Assembly (NCBI GenBank): GCA_020747015.1
Contig: JAGTJM010000135.1
Span: 1-32,109, forward strand
Direction of reading: 5' to 3'
DNA from: Pyrenochaeta sp. MPI-SDFR-AT-0127
Lineage: Eukaryota; Ascomycota; Dothideomycetes; Pleosporales; Cucurbitariaceae
Length of the DNA stretch: 32,109 nucleotides
A program made the translations under genes and the position numbers. Of the stretch, positions 11,147-21,923 are shown piece after piece; within the stretch, counting starts at the first letter, position 1; every line of letters starts with the position of its first letter. The notes under the pieces are model-generated. The model did no database searches. It was not told the origin of the DNA and worked only from the letters and a program-made list of their open reading frames with translations.

Positions 11147-12192
11147 GCATCATCCTGTGTTGCAACAATGACCGTGCCGGTTGCAACTGATGTGTCTGAT
11201 GTGCTGTTGGCTGGGGTATGTATAGGAAACGTAAAAGCCGCCTTTGTTACTTTCCAGGTCCGCCTTTCTGCTTCATAAGCAGCAGAGAGCGAATAAATGA
11301 AATTCGATAAACGAAGAGCCTCACTGCGGAGCGCTGCCTCGTACGCTTTGAGCTGTCCCTCAAACTTCTGGCGTCTCTGTTCTTCTTGATCCGAAGTTTT
11401 ACCGGTCGTATACCATTGCGAAAGATCTTGAGGGCTTGGGTCATCCGGAGGCGGATGTGTAGTTCGGTTCCAGGCCAGCTCGGAAGCGATGTGTGCACAT
11501 TCTGCCTGACTCAGAGGCGTCGTTCTCTGCTCTAGTGGCACATCTTCTTTTTCCAAGACTCTATTTATTGCATCGAGTAGCGATTTGAAAGGCGGAGCCA
11601 TTCCATCTGGGCCAGTTCGCACCTGGCCAGCATCGCCAGCCGGATTGTGGAGCGATGCAAATTCGGGGAGAAAGAGGTATCCCGCTGCCGGCTTCTCAAA
11701 TAGCTGGGGTCGTTTGGGCAGGGCGAAATTGTCCAAGCTGATACGTTCGATACCGGAGATGTTATAATCAACAGGATTCGAGACATCAATGCCATTAGCG
11801 GCTGTAAGCCGGATGCGTATGTCAAAAGAATCTTGAGTCGGAAACTCGTGTTCATCGGTTGGCCGGTTTACTAAGACTATAGCTGTTGCGACACAGCAGA
11901 GTATTGGAGGTTGAGTCATCAACTTGAAGGGATCTCTCTCATCAAAATGCGGCAAAATCGCGTTCTTCAAGGCGTTGAGATTGTTATGATCTGGCACGGT
12001 GCCTATGTCCAACGTTGTTGAATTATCAGGGATGAGCCCGCTGGCAATGCCGATGAGCCTACCATTGTTGCCCGTCCTCAGGGAAAGGTCGTAAAGCTCA
12101 ATTGAGATGAGGGCCAAGGCGGCTACAAAGTCCTTGGGGTCTACGGGCTTTGGAGGTAGAAGCCTCACAAGAATTACGTCGACTTGGGTCAT

Positions 12193-12997
12193 TTTTTTTG
12201 CAGGAGAGCGTCAAGATGGGGTACAGCCAGGTCGTGGGGCTCTGCCGCTGTAGTGTTCGGCAGACGATGCATTTGTTGTTGGTCGGCTCGTATGGTGTTA
12301 TGGAGAACACCCAAACGTTGATGATGCATGGACTCAGCTCGCCCAAGTTGCTTTCGGCAAATTACATGGGCCCGGCGTTGTGGCTGGCTGAGCTGAACAT
12401 AGCTTTGCATGGTATCTCGTAAAGCACACCTTGGTCGCCGTCTCTTGGCCAAGTTGAAGCTGCGCCCACGCGTTGTTGAACGCTGCCCGCCTCCAGTAGA
12501 TCCTGGGGCCGTGACCGCTGTGCCAGCTTTTACGACGGCCGCAGTGGCCATGCATCATATGGGTCCAGGGCGGCATCTTGTGCGAATCATGTCGCAGATT
12601 CTCGTCGTCAAATGCCATGATGAGGGAGCTGAGGGAGCTGAGGTTCCTTGACACAACCTTCCACTCCAGTCGTCTAGGGTACCATCGGCCTGGGCACTCG
12701 CTCCACCTTTCCTTGCTGGGGATATGTAGCTAGCTAGTGCGTTGAGCAATGATAGATGTGGTAGTGATCGGAAGCTCATGCATTGAATTTTCCAGTATTT
12801 CCAAAACGCGTGGCGTAGAAGCATAGTCACTGCCAGCCAAGCACCAGAACATAAATAGACTTTACTTTAATGGATTGTTCCAACCCGGATTCCACAATAC
12901 AGCAATCCCGTCCCAATACATCCAGCATTCACAGTATTCTCCTTGCCAGCGGCTTTATTTATTTGTATACTTGCCGTCATTGAATTGCTCATCCAGA
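12193..12997. promoter_or_regulatory. Divergent intergenic region between TcA-like and Cys/His-domain genes
   Basis: About 800 bp separate the two start codons, and both promoters should lie here. It includes a 9-bp tandem (GAGGGAGCT, about 2.3 copies) at 12621-12642 and an AT-rich stretch (ATAAATAGACTTTACTTTAA) at 12851-12870, about 130 bp before the plus-strand ATG, which could hold a TATA-like element. Minus-strand frames of 120 and 106 codons cross the region but show no recognisable domain. I see no RNA gene. Confidence 0.5.
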
Positions 12998-14479
12998 ATG
13001 AAAAAGCAGGCCGCCCATCCCAGCTCGCTTCTTCACAAGACGCTGGGACCGGAAACGAACGTTCGAAAACCCAAATCCCAGACGCAGGAACGCCACACGA
13101 CAGTGGAACGCAAACCATCGGGACAGAGTGAGAAGCACCCCATCATCAGCGACGAGAGCAGTGACCCAACGAAGCCACCCGGGCCGGTCCGTGCCACGGG
13201 CAACATCACAGTACTGGAGCAAGAGCAGCAAGAAAGGCATACAACATATACACATGCGAATAACCCCACCGATCACGATGAAAACAAGGCCAAGGAAGAG
13301 CAAAGCGCATCGAGCCACAAGGAGATGACCAAATCAGGGCAAAAGGAAGAGCCTCTCCATTCAAGAGGAAACCCCACAACTCCACCCCCCTCAGCTTCAA
13401 AACTTCCACAAATTATCACTCGCATTGTTTCCGATAATAAGCACGAAGATGCAGTTGAACTCCTATTAGACCAAGATGTCCCCTCAAATATTAAAGCCCA
13501 ACTCAAAAAAATGTACATAGACGGACAGATCAGCAGTCCAACGTACACACAAGACGAACTAATTCAAATGTATAAAGCGGACCGGATCATTCCTGAGATC
13601 AGAACCGAGGTAGACATAATGGTCTGGCGTAACAGTGGAGAGATCGATGCGACTTGGTTTATGGAGCAACCATCGAATCTTGAGAAGTCCGCGTTGGATG
13701 CGGGATGGACAAGTAGAATAATGGCGAGATATCCAACTGACTTGTTCGTTGGTTGGCAAACGGCTGTGAAGCCCGCCACAAACGTGGGAGATTGGGCCAT
13801 AGGATGGCAACCGAGCAATGTTATGATGAATGACGACCTAAGATACTGGTGCCATGGCTTTGCGCTCAATACTTACGACATCTCCACCAAAAAAGGATTT
13901 ACCATCTACAGCGCAGATGTGATGCGTTATATGGCTGACAACTACGATTATGTCGACCTTGGTTTCTGGTCAAGACATAATCCTCTCCGAACCAAGCCTC
14001 CCGAAACTCTCAAAAAGGGAGATGTTGTTGTTTTCTTGATGGGAACATTGGAAATCGACAAGCCGGAATTGAAGAGCCGGAGAACCCAAGGGCCAATTGC
14101 CCAACATATCCAGAAAAGGCCTGGTGGGCAGACGTGGGCCAGAATGTCAGTTCCCAGTATGACAGTCACGCATACGGCCATCATCGAAGAGGTTGCCAAA
14201 ATTAAAGGCTCGGATGAAATTGATTTCGCGAAGACCTTGATCCTGGAGAAGCCCACTGATCGCCATTTACGCCGTAACACGCTCCAGGATGCCAAGGATC
14301 AATTCTTTGGCGATGAGGTTCAGTTTTGGCGGAGAAAGGAGGATATAAAACCAGCATTCAATAATCTTAACTATGCGCTTGCTAATGCAAAAAACCCACA
14401 AATTGCGTTGGCCGATGTTAGCGGTATCCCTTTTGTATATCGAGACACAGAAGACGCGATAAAAGAGGTATCGATGTAA
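12998..14479 (+). CDS. Hypothetical 493-aa protein with putative NlpC/P60-like Cys/His domain
   Basis: The start is the first ATG (MKKQAAHPSS) with A at -3; the frame is open back to 12875 but only with non-ATG codons. Residues 1-135 are charged, rich in Ser, Thr, Pro, Glu and Gln, and probably disordered. Residues 135-240 look helical (EDAVELLLDQDVPSNIKAQL and similar). The C-terminal domain contains RYWCHGFALNT (Cys285), then LKKGDVVVFLMG, then VTHTAIIEEV (His392), then LILEKP (Glu417). That spacing and the Gly-Asp-Val-Val-Val strand before a His on a beta strand resemble the NlpC/P60 papain-like fold, so a peptidase, amidase or acyltransferase activity is possible but unproven. There is no signal peptide or membrane segment. 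It is divergent from the TcA-like gene, so co-regulation or a toxin-complex role is conceivable but purely inferred. The gene is intact and not RIP-mutated, although the RIP island begins about 100 bp downstream. Confidence 0.85.
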   Translation: MKKQAAHPSSLLHKTLGPETNVRKPKSQTQERHTTVERKPSGQSEKHPIISDESSDPTKPPGPVRATGNITVLEQEQQERHTTYTHANNPTDHDENKAKEEQSASSHKEMTKSGQKEEPLHSRGNPTTPPPSASKLPQIITRIVSDNKHEDAVELLLDQDVPSNIKAQLKKMYIDGQISSPTYTQDELIQMYKADRIIPEIRTEVDIMVWRNSGEIDATWFMEQPSNLEKSALDAGWTSRIMARYPTDLFVGWQTAVKPATNVGDWAIGWQPSNVMMNDDLRYWCHGFALNTYDISTKKGFTIYSADVMRYMADNYDYVDLGFWSRHNPLRTKPPETLKKGDVVVFLMGTLEIDKPELKSRRTQGPIAQHIQKRPGGQTWARMSVPSMTVTHTAIIEEVAKIKGSDEIDFAKTLILEKPTDRHLRRNTLQDAKDQFFGDEVQFWRRKEDIKPAFNNLNYALANAKNPQIALADVSGIPFVYRDTEDAIKEVSM

Positions 14480-14850
14480 GTTTTATAGAGTAAGAGGTTA
14501 TAGTATGCAGGAGTAGGAGGATTATAGCCGACTACTCCCTTTAGGTGGATGCTGGCGCAGCTAGAACGATAAGAAGTGGTTATAGGTAAGGGATAATAAG
14601 ACTATTAAGTTTGGATTTCGCTATCTAGAGTATCGTATCCTAATAATCTCTATAAGATCCTTAATCTCTCTATATATAAAGCCTTATCAGCTTTACTTTA
14701 GCCTACCTAGTACCTACCTAGTATAGCTATCTAATAGCTTATCCAGAAGGATTATCTAGGCCCTTTAGATTATCTAGGCCCTTTTTTTCTAACCTTCTTT
14801 TCTCGCCTAATTATCCTCTTTAAGCTCTTTTTTATTTTTTTTATTTTTTT

Positions 14851-15052
14851 CTTAATTAGGTTTAGTGTCTAAAAAGGATTATCTAGACCCTTTTTTTTAT
14901 AAGTAGAAAAAATAGAAAGAGTAGAAAATAAAACTAGAAAAGAAAGCTTTTTTTTTCTTAATTAGGTTTAGTATTTATAAAGAATTTTCTAGACCTTTTT
15001 TTTTATAAGTATAAGAAATAGAAAAAATAGAGAATAAAATTAGAAAAGAAAG

Positions 15053-15062
<10 letters not shown>
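14851..15062. repeat. Two tandem copies of a ~106-bp unit
   Basis: Unit 1 starts at 14851 and unit 2 at 14957, both with CTTAATTAGGTTTAGT. Both then carry a TCTAGACC-T(n)-ATAAGTA segment and a TAGAAAAGAAAG end followed by a T run. Differences between the copies are mostly C/T or G/A, as expected if RIP acted on each. Confidence 0.8.

Positions 15063-15078
<16 letters not shown>
15053..15078. repeat. T26 homopolymer tract
   Basis: Uninterrupted run of 26 T closing the second 106-bp unit. It could be a poly(A) tail of a minus-strand retroposon or simple slippage; no other retroposon feature is visible. Confidence 0.85.
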
Positions 15079-15083
<5 letters not shown>

Positions 15084-15703
15084 TTAATCTATTAAAAAAC
15101 TTAACTTACTATCTATATATAATATACTTTATAAGCTCTTTAGCTATATAAGCTTTCTAGTTATTTTACTAAAACTATATTAAACCTTAATACTATATAT
15201 AACTATATAGTACTATTAATAATAGTAATTAGAAATTCTAATAAACTAATTTATATAGAAATCTTATCTACTACTTATGTATATATATATATTAATTATA
15301 TCTAGTTCTAGTATAATATCTATAGTATCTTTAACTAGGCTTATATATATTAGTCTATACTTCTTTTTTCTTATTATTACTTTATATATTAAACTCTTTT
15401 AAAGCTAATAGCTAAGTATTATCTACTAATATTAAAGTCTTTTATCTCTATATCTACTTTTATTTATATAATTTATATTATATAGTAGCTTTATTAGCTA
15501 CTTAATATACTATAATTTTTTCTTATACTAATATAAGCTTATATATTATAATATTTATAATTTTAGATATCTTTTTAAAGATCTTAACTATTAGAATAAG
15601 AAAACTTTCTCTATATATATTAATCTTTATATTAACTAGTATTATTTCTAAACTATATTCTAGAGTAGTACTTAGTATTTTTAATCTTTAAGTATAGTCT
15701 TTA

Positions 15704-15736
15704 CAGTCCCTTGTAAAAAGTTTCCTTCGCTAGCGC
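15704..15736 (+). repeat. Tc1-type terminal inverted repeat, left
   Basis: Begins CAGTCCCTTGTAAAAAGTTT and continues to TAGCGC; an imperfect inverted match to 17021-17053, best over AAGTTTCCTTCGC. Confidence 0.85.
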
Positions 15737-15841
15737 ACGAGCCACCATCACCAGCCCATGTATACAAAACTTTAACACCACGTAACTCAGTCAATACATA
15801 ATATAATTTATTTATTTTTAAAGCAGGAGATGCGCACGATG

Positions 15842-16969
15842 TTAATATTTAGTTTGCTATCCTCGCGCAGCTTTGCATGTAGCAAGTCGTCGTGGCATAC
15901 TTAAGATAAGGCGCTTGATCAGCTTAGCTGGTATGCGACGCCAGCACTCTTTTAATGCACTGTAAAAGCTATCCCACTCTTCCTCAGCTACGCTGTAATT
16001 ATTATACTGGGGGTAGAATTTGTATATGCGCTTTTTGAGATACCACTAGAGGTGCTTAATTGGGTTAAGATTAGGTGAGTATGCTGGCTATTTGATGGTT
16101 GTGACGTGGTGGTTGCTCAGGAACGTACGCGTTGCTCTACTTGTATAAATGCGCGCGTTATCCTGCATAAAAAGCTGAGAACGACGCTAAAAAGGTAGAA
16201 GGCCTTTTGTTAAGGCCTTTATATAACTTTGGGTAGAGTAGCCACCTTTTAGAGCATCAAAATCGCGCTCTATTATGACCAGTGGGCTTCTCCTTAGGTG
16301 GCCGCGTTTATCTAACTATATTGACGCCCACACCATTTGTCCTGGTGCCCTGCTTGTTCTGCAGGTTTGCAGTATCCTTGTCTTCTATTTCTCCTATGGA
16401 TAGCGAAAAACCCACTTATTATTATGCCCTGAGCCCTTCTGAACTAAGCACTCGTCTGAGAACTTGACCGTGCGTCGATGCCATGGGAACTGCGAGTACT
16501 GCCTACAGAACTTAAGGCGCCTTAACGCATGCGCGCGGTTTAGCTTAGGACGCTTTTTGCAAGGGCATTTGGTGAGGCCTCGTCTTCTGAGAAAACTGTA
16601 CAATGTGCGAGGGTAGGGTGGCTTCGTCGAGGTGCTATCTGCGTTTATAACCACCGCTGCTTCAGCTAGCTCCTTATACTCAACTTTTGGCTGCGCTCGT
16701 GCTTTCCGATAGATGATCTTTTTCTGATGAAACGATAGTATAGGTGGTCTGCCGCTGCGAGGTTTATCTTGTGTTATGCCTGTTTAGTGATACTTTTTCC
16801 TGAGTTCGCGTATGTAGGGCTCGGAGCGGCTATACGCGTCGGCGCATTGTTTGACTGTAGCACCACCATGTAGCATCCTAATAATAATATTTCGCTGCTG
16901 GACTGTTAAATTAGGCCCTCTGCGCATATTTTGGTCTATCTCTTAAAGAATTCGGCGTTGTGGTGGCAT
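15842..16969 (-). pseudogene. Tc1-type DD34E transposase, inactivated by point mutations
   Basis: From ATG 16969 (MPPQRR) to TAA 15842 the frame has no net shift (about 375 codons), so damage is by substitution only. The N-terminal HTH region reads LTVQQRNIIIRMLHGGATV, then KPRSGRPP, then the catalytic core: KFSDEC (first Asp), MQDNAR (second Asp), and 34 residues later the NPIEHLW motif, here NPIKHL followed by a stop. Thus the third catalytic Glu is Lys (16055-16057). Internal stops begin at 16943, 16784, 16394, 16385, 16316, 16187, 16088, 16046 and 15857. Most are TAG where Tc1 relatives have Trp (TGG), the change expected from CpA-to-TpA on the other strand. SPDLNP has also become SPNLNP. 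Any product would be dead. Confidence 0.92.
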
Positions 16970-17020
16970 AGTTATGAGGCTGCAAAGTTGAGATGGTGGT
17001 GTTGTGAGGAAACGCGTCGC

Positions 17021-17053
17021 GCTAGCGCGAAGGAAACTTATTGCTTAGTACTG
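17021..17053 (-). repeat. Tc1-type terminal inverted repeat, right
   Basis: Read inward it begins CAGTACTAAGCAATAAGTTT and contains TTCCTTCGCGCTAGC. It differs from the left end by substitutions in the outer 10 bases and a 2-base insertion. Confidence 0.85.
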
Positions 17054-20000
17054 TAATAACTAAAAATAGTAAAGAATATATCTATATAATAAGTATTATT
17101 ATTAAAAGATATATTAATTAATTACTTTTCTTATTAGTTACTATACTAAGCTAATAGTATATTTAATAGTATTACTATACTATATCTCTATCTCTAAACT
17201 ATACTACTAATATAGGGTTAGGTTACCCCTAGAGGTAAAGCTAGCTAAAGCTACCTACGAAGTAATACTCGCCTCTAGGAGTAAAGAGTCTATACTAGTA
17301 ATATAGCTATATAAACTATAATCTTATTCCTAAAAGGTCTAGTAACTTATAACTCTATAGTAGCTTTCTATTAAAAGGGCTTTAGGTTCTTAGTAGAGTA
17401 GCTATAATATAAAGTAGCTAGTGTTACTAAGGAGTCCTTTTATAACGAACGTTATATAGAAATAGGGATACGTACGCGTTCCTATAGGATAAAGGGTCCT
17501 ACTTAGGTAGTATTAGACCTACCTCTAATACTACTCTAAATAGGCCTATTACCCCTATTTTCCTATATATAAATATAGCTCTTTAGTAGTAGATAGTAGG
17601 ATAAGTTCTTCTTATCCTTTTATACTAGACCTATAGGAATAGAGGTATTCTTAGTTATCTACTATAGTACGCACTCCTATATACCTTTAAGTTATACTTA
17701 GATCTATTTTAGAACCCTTTATTACCTATATTATTATATTATAAGAAGAACTTTACCTCCGCTAGTAATAGCTTCTTAATAATATTACTTTATTTAAAAA
17801 GATTATATCTAAACCCCTATATTAATATAATCTAATTTAGATCTATTTATAATTAAAGTCTATTATTCTAAAGTTAGGATCTCCTTAATCTCCTAATAAC
17901 TAAAGCCTATAGGTTTAGAACTTCCTATACTATTATAAGGATTAACTTTAGGAAAGTTATATAGAGTACTAAGGTAGAAACTTAGAGACTACTAATAACC
18001 TAGGAGAATTAGAGCCTAAGCTAATATCTCCCCCTAAATAAAGATTAGCTTAAATAGAAGTATTATCCTTATTAAGATTAATATAGTAGTAGGCCGCCTA
18101 GTTAAAAGAAATTATATAGTCTAAGGCTATTAAGTAAATAGAGGGCTACTCTAAACTAGAACTAGAGTATAATACCCTATTAATAATAGTAGAGGATTAG
18201 AATATAATTAGACTTAACCTAGAGCTTACTAAGTTATAGTATAAGCTATAATAGATTTATATAGAACTAAGTAGACTAAGGGTATAGCCTATCTCTAGTT
18301 TAATTAAGCCTAATTAGCCCCTACCTACTACTAAAATACCTCTAACTATAAACCTATAAGAGACCTATTCTCCTTTAGTAATACTCCCTCTAGAACTTAT
18401 AGGTAGAATAATAAGGTTAGAAAAGATACCTCCTATTAGTAATCTAAGTAATAGAAAGAACCCTATTACTAATAGGCGAGAGGATTAATATTAGTTAGGG
18501 TTTAATCCCCTAAGAAACCCTAAATAGAGATAGTTTAATTCCTTAAATTACTACGCTAAAAGGATTAATATCTTAGGAAACGCCTAATTATACTATAACT
18601 TTGTAGTCTAATATAATTAAATCCAGCGGATTAAATAAACTAACTTTTATAATAATCTAAGTTATAGTTATAGAGATAAATAATAGGAAAGGTTAAAGAG
18701 TAGTATTTATTAGGGTAGGCCGTATATATATTAGAGTTAGAGGACTATACTAAGATTAGGGTTAAAGGACTAATAGTTAGTAGTCTAATAGGGCTAATTA
18801 GGGTTATTATATAAAAGTAAACTTAATTATAGTATATTAAATTTCTATAGAAATAGCTGAAGAGATAGATAATATATAAGTAGTAGAGGGAGAGATATTT
18901 AAACGTAGATAGTATCCGTATAAACGAATATAATAGAGTAGTTTAATAGAATTTTTAAGTATTTACTAGAGTAGCGTATTATAGTATATAAGATCTATAA
19001 GTAGGGAGTTATTAAGTCCTAATTATAGACCTATTTAGATACTACGTACTAGGAGTATATTTATAGAATACGACGGAATATTATTAAGGTAGTATAGTGC
19101 GAGGCGTTGTTATAGAACTAGGCTAGCGTCTAGGATTAGATTATTTACCCTAGTCTAGAGTCTATACTATTACCCTATTTACCTATATACTATAATAGCT
19201 TATAATACTAAGAGTATTTATATATTAATTATAATATTAATCGAATCTAAGAATATTATTAATAAGAGTATAGTTAGAAGGATAGGATTTAGAGATTAAG
19301 AGGCTATCTATCTTAAAGACGCACTATATAGATAACTATATTATACTAGAAATTCTATAATACTAATAAACTAGGCCAGCTGTTTAAAGGAGGCGTAAAT
19401 ATAGATACTTAATATATAGAAAATAACGTAGAAAGGAACGTAGACTATATAATCGAGGCGTTATTAAGCTAAGTAATAGCCTAGTTAAATATTATAGATA
19501 AAGAGTGAAATACTATAATCTAAGCTAATATAGACTACTTTAAATTTAGTAAGTAGTTAAATTAAGTAGGCTAGGTATAGTATTTAAAGGGCTTAAAACG
19601 CGACTAGTTATTATATATAGTAAGGAAGCCTACGCGTAAAGAGTAAGTATTATTTAAAGTATATTAGGTAGCGCGTATAGTTATATAGTAGGTATAATAG
19701 GTATCTAAGGTAAGCGTAGTAGGTATACCCGCTATAATATATATTAATTAATAAGAAGCTAGTAATATATCTAATAAAAAGCCGTTTAATACCTAGTAGA
19801 CTAAAAAAACTATAATAAAATATAGTAATATATAGCTAGAGATTATTATATATATTTAGCGGACCTATAAGTTACCTATAGTTAGAGATAGGGATAGTAA
19901 TAGGAGATTAAGGGAAAGAGGCTACTATATTATATTAATAGTAACTAAAATACGTAGTTATAGAAGATTAAGATAATATAGGGTAAGACTAGGAAGAACT

Positions 20001-21516
20001 AGAGGACTAGATAAAAGAGATAGAGCTAGACGATAGTAATAATAAAGGGGTTAGATAATAACTAAGAGAAGGAACTTAGGGTTACGTACTTTAGTTATAT
20101 TAGTATTACTTAACTATTTTTAGGCGATAATAGTATACGAGCGTGTTAATAAGTAGTATAGCTATACTAGGTATTAGTGCTATAACGGTTAAACCCGCTA
20201 ATATATACGTCTAAGTAGTCTAGTATTATAAGTATATCACGTATGTTAGTATTATATAGGTTAACCTAGAGCGATAGTAGTAAGTAGAGAGCTAGTAGCT
20301 AAGGGCTAGGGTTAGATAATATAGTAGCTATAGTACTAGCTATTTAATTTAGTATAGGAGATAGCCTAATAATATATAATATTAATAGAGTATAATAGTA
20401 AGCTAACGCCTATAGATTCTATACTACGGCTCTAGGCGTTTAGGTTTAAGATTAGGTTTATAAAACGTAGAGGGTATAATTAACTAGATAGGAGATATAT
20501 TATTATATAGTAATATCTAGTTAGTATACCCTAGTTATAGTCTATAGTCTATAGTATAATAGCTAGTCGCGACGGTATATTTTAGAAGACTTAATATTAT
20601 TATAGTTAGAAGCGAAGGATTAGCGATAAAAGATTTAACTTATTACTAGCTATTAACTAGAAAAGGTTAGTTAATAATTAGCCTAGTAATAGGTTAGGTA
20701 GAGTTTTATAGAAGACCACGTAATAAAGATGCCATAAGCGTAGAATAGCCCTAGAATAGTTAGGATAAAGACTACTAAAAGAAAAATAGTTAGATAATAA
20801 TTCGTTAATTAAAGCGATATAGGTAGTATTAGCTAGGGGGAGGGCGTTATATTACGTAACTAGATATAGATGTATAGTTAAGCTATAAAAGAAGTCCGCT
20901 AGAGGTTAGTAGTATTAGTATATATAATAGGAGGAGTACGCTATAAGCTATAGAGTTAGTATAGTTAAATATAGAAATAGCGCGAATAGGGATAGTTAAG
21001 GAATTTTTATTAAAGATAGTATAGTAGTATTTATTACTAAATACTATAAAAATATTAGTTAATTAGGTAAAGATAAGGTAATCTATAGATACTTACCCTA
21101 CGGTTAGGTAAGTTAGTTATATATTATTTATAGTTTACTAGCCTATTTTAGTATTAGATATAAAGGGCGGAAACGCGGATAGGGTTAGAGGAAAATATAG
21201 CGAGGGTTCGCAAATAAAATTATAGCGATAGAAGACGTAATACGAACGAACTCGTCCGTTTATAATCTAGAGGCATAGTAGTAGAGTTATAAGGGTAGAA
21301 AGGTTATAGTAGTAGTAGTAAAGGCTAGATTAGGTAAGGCGGGTCCTACGACTACTATAACTACTATAGTAAATAGAACGCGCTGATATAACGATATACG
21401 TAAATAAAGGCGTGAATAATTATATCTAAAGATTCTAAGTAGGCTACTTTTAACTCCTCTATACCTCTATTAGTATATCTATAAGGTACGCGAAGCGTAG
21501 GGCCTAAAGAGGGTTA

Positions 21517-21587
21517 TTATCTAGTCTTAACTTCCTAATTAGTATTTTTATCTAGTCTTAACTTCCTAATTAGGGTTTTTATCTAGT
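21517..21587. repeat. 31-bp tandem repeat, about 2.3 copies
   Basis: TTATCTAGTCTTAACTTCCT and the bases after it recur at 21517 and 21548, and the start recurs at 21579. The copies are nearly identical within the RIP island, so the duplication may postdate most of the mutation. Confidence 0.8.
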
Positions 21588-21764
21588 TACGTAGGAGGTT
21601 AACCTAACTCTACTACTACTTAGATATTTACTTCGTAAGCTCTAGAGTTATTTTCTCTATTAAAATATATACTATATTAGAGTTAAATTTACTACGTAGT
21701 TAAATATAGTTATATATTATAGGGTGTAAACAGGTGTTTAGGGTTTAGGTTAGAGCTAGAATTT

Positions 21765-21923
21765 TTACCCCTAGGGGTAAAACCTCTTCTAATAGTAAGT
21801 TTAATAAGTAGAAATTCTTACCCCTAGGGGTAAAACCTATTATAGTAATAAGTTTAATAAGTAGAAGTTCTTACCCTATAGGTAGAACCTCTTATAATAG
21901 TAAGAAAATTAATAGTAAGAAAA
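21765..21923. repeat. Three tandem 53-bp units with a palindromic core
   Basis: Units start at 21765, 21818 and 21871. The first two begin with the perfect 16-bp palindrome TTACCCCTAGGGGTAA, and the third has a decayed form (TTACCCTATAGGTA). After it come AACCT, an AATAGTAA-like segment and AAGTTTAATAAGTAGAA. Function unknown; possibly an internal repeat of the buried element. Confidence 0.85.

Larger units (their letters stand above)
11116..12192 (-). pseudogene. TcA-like gene, N-terminal fragment ending in the hAT inverted repeat
   Basis: This is a 358-codon frame from an ATG at 12192 that has an A at -3. Codons down to about 11139 are native; the last ten or so (ending ELLTIK) are read from the target duplication and the hAT terminal repeat, where a TAA at 11118-11116 stops translation. 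It starts MTQVDVILVRLLPPKPVDPK. It has no signal peptide, and a helical stretch (KAYEAALRSEALRLSNFIYS) lies near residues 285-305. I recognise no domain here on its own. It belongs to the TcA-like gene because the frame continues exactly at 8021 once the transposon plus one 8-bp duplicate (3,125 bp, not a multiple of three) is discounted. A truncated product could still be made. An upstream exon cannot be excluded. Confidence 0.8.
14590..15701. repeat. RIP-mutated AT-rich island, left arm
   Basis: After a short 3' flank of the upstream gene (14480-14589), the sequence turns abruptly to TA-rich DNA with few CA or TG dinucleotides and stops in all frames. It holds homopolymer T and A runs, a 106-bp direct duplication and a T26 tract. 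No gene, RNA or element end is recognisable. This looks like an old repeat mutated by RIP. Confidence 0.8.
15704..17053 (-). mobile_element. Tc1/mariner-type element, 1,350 bp, inactivated
   Basis: TA dinucleotides at 15702-15703 and 17054-17055 flank ends that both read CAGT inward, the expected TA target duplication. The imperfect inverted repeats share AAGTTTCCTTCGC..TAGCGC. Inside is one minus-strand transposase frame with Tc1 motifs. Its base composition, with normal CA and TG, contrasts sharply with the surrounding RIP island, so it arrived after most of that mutation. It carries RIP-like changes of its own. Confidence 0.92.

Noticed and set aside
12189..12654. Two overlapping minus-strand frames (120 and 106 codons) upstream of the TcA-like start, one overlapping it by ATGA
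   Set aside because: No recognisable domain, low-quality composition, and translational overlap of this kind is not expected in a fungus. An upstream exon remains possible but unsupported.
12875..12997. N-terminal extension of the 493-aa protein to 12875
   Set aside because: The upstream start is TTG and there is no ATG before 12998; the extension reads like untranslated leader.
1..14479. Bacterial chromosome origin, suggested by the Tc toxin homology
   Set aside because: No operon structure or ribosome binding sites; the hAT and Tc1 elements and CpA-specific RIP damage point to an ascomycete fungus.
17421..17670. Possible LTR beginning TGTTACTAAGG with an internal TATATAAAT
   Set aside because: I could not find a second copy elsewhere in the window, and RIP leaves too little to define ends.
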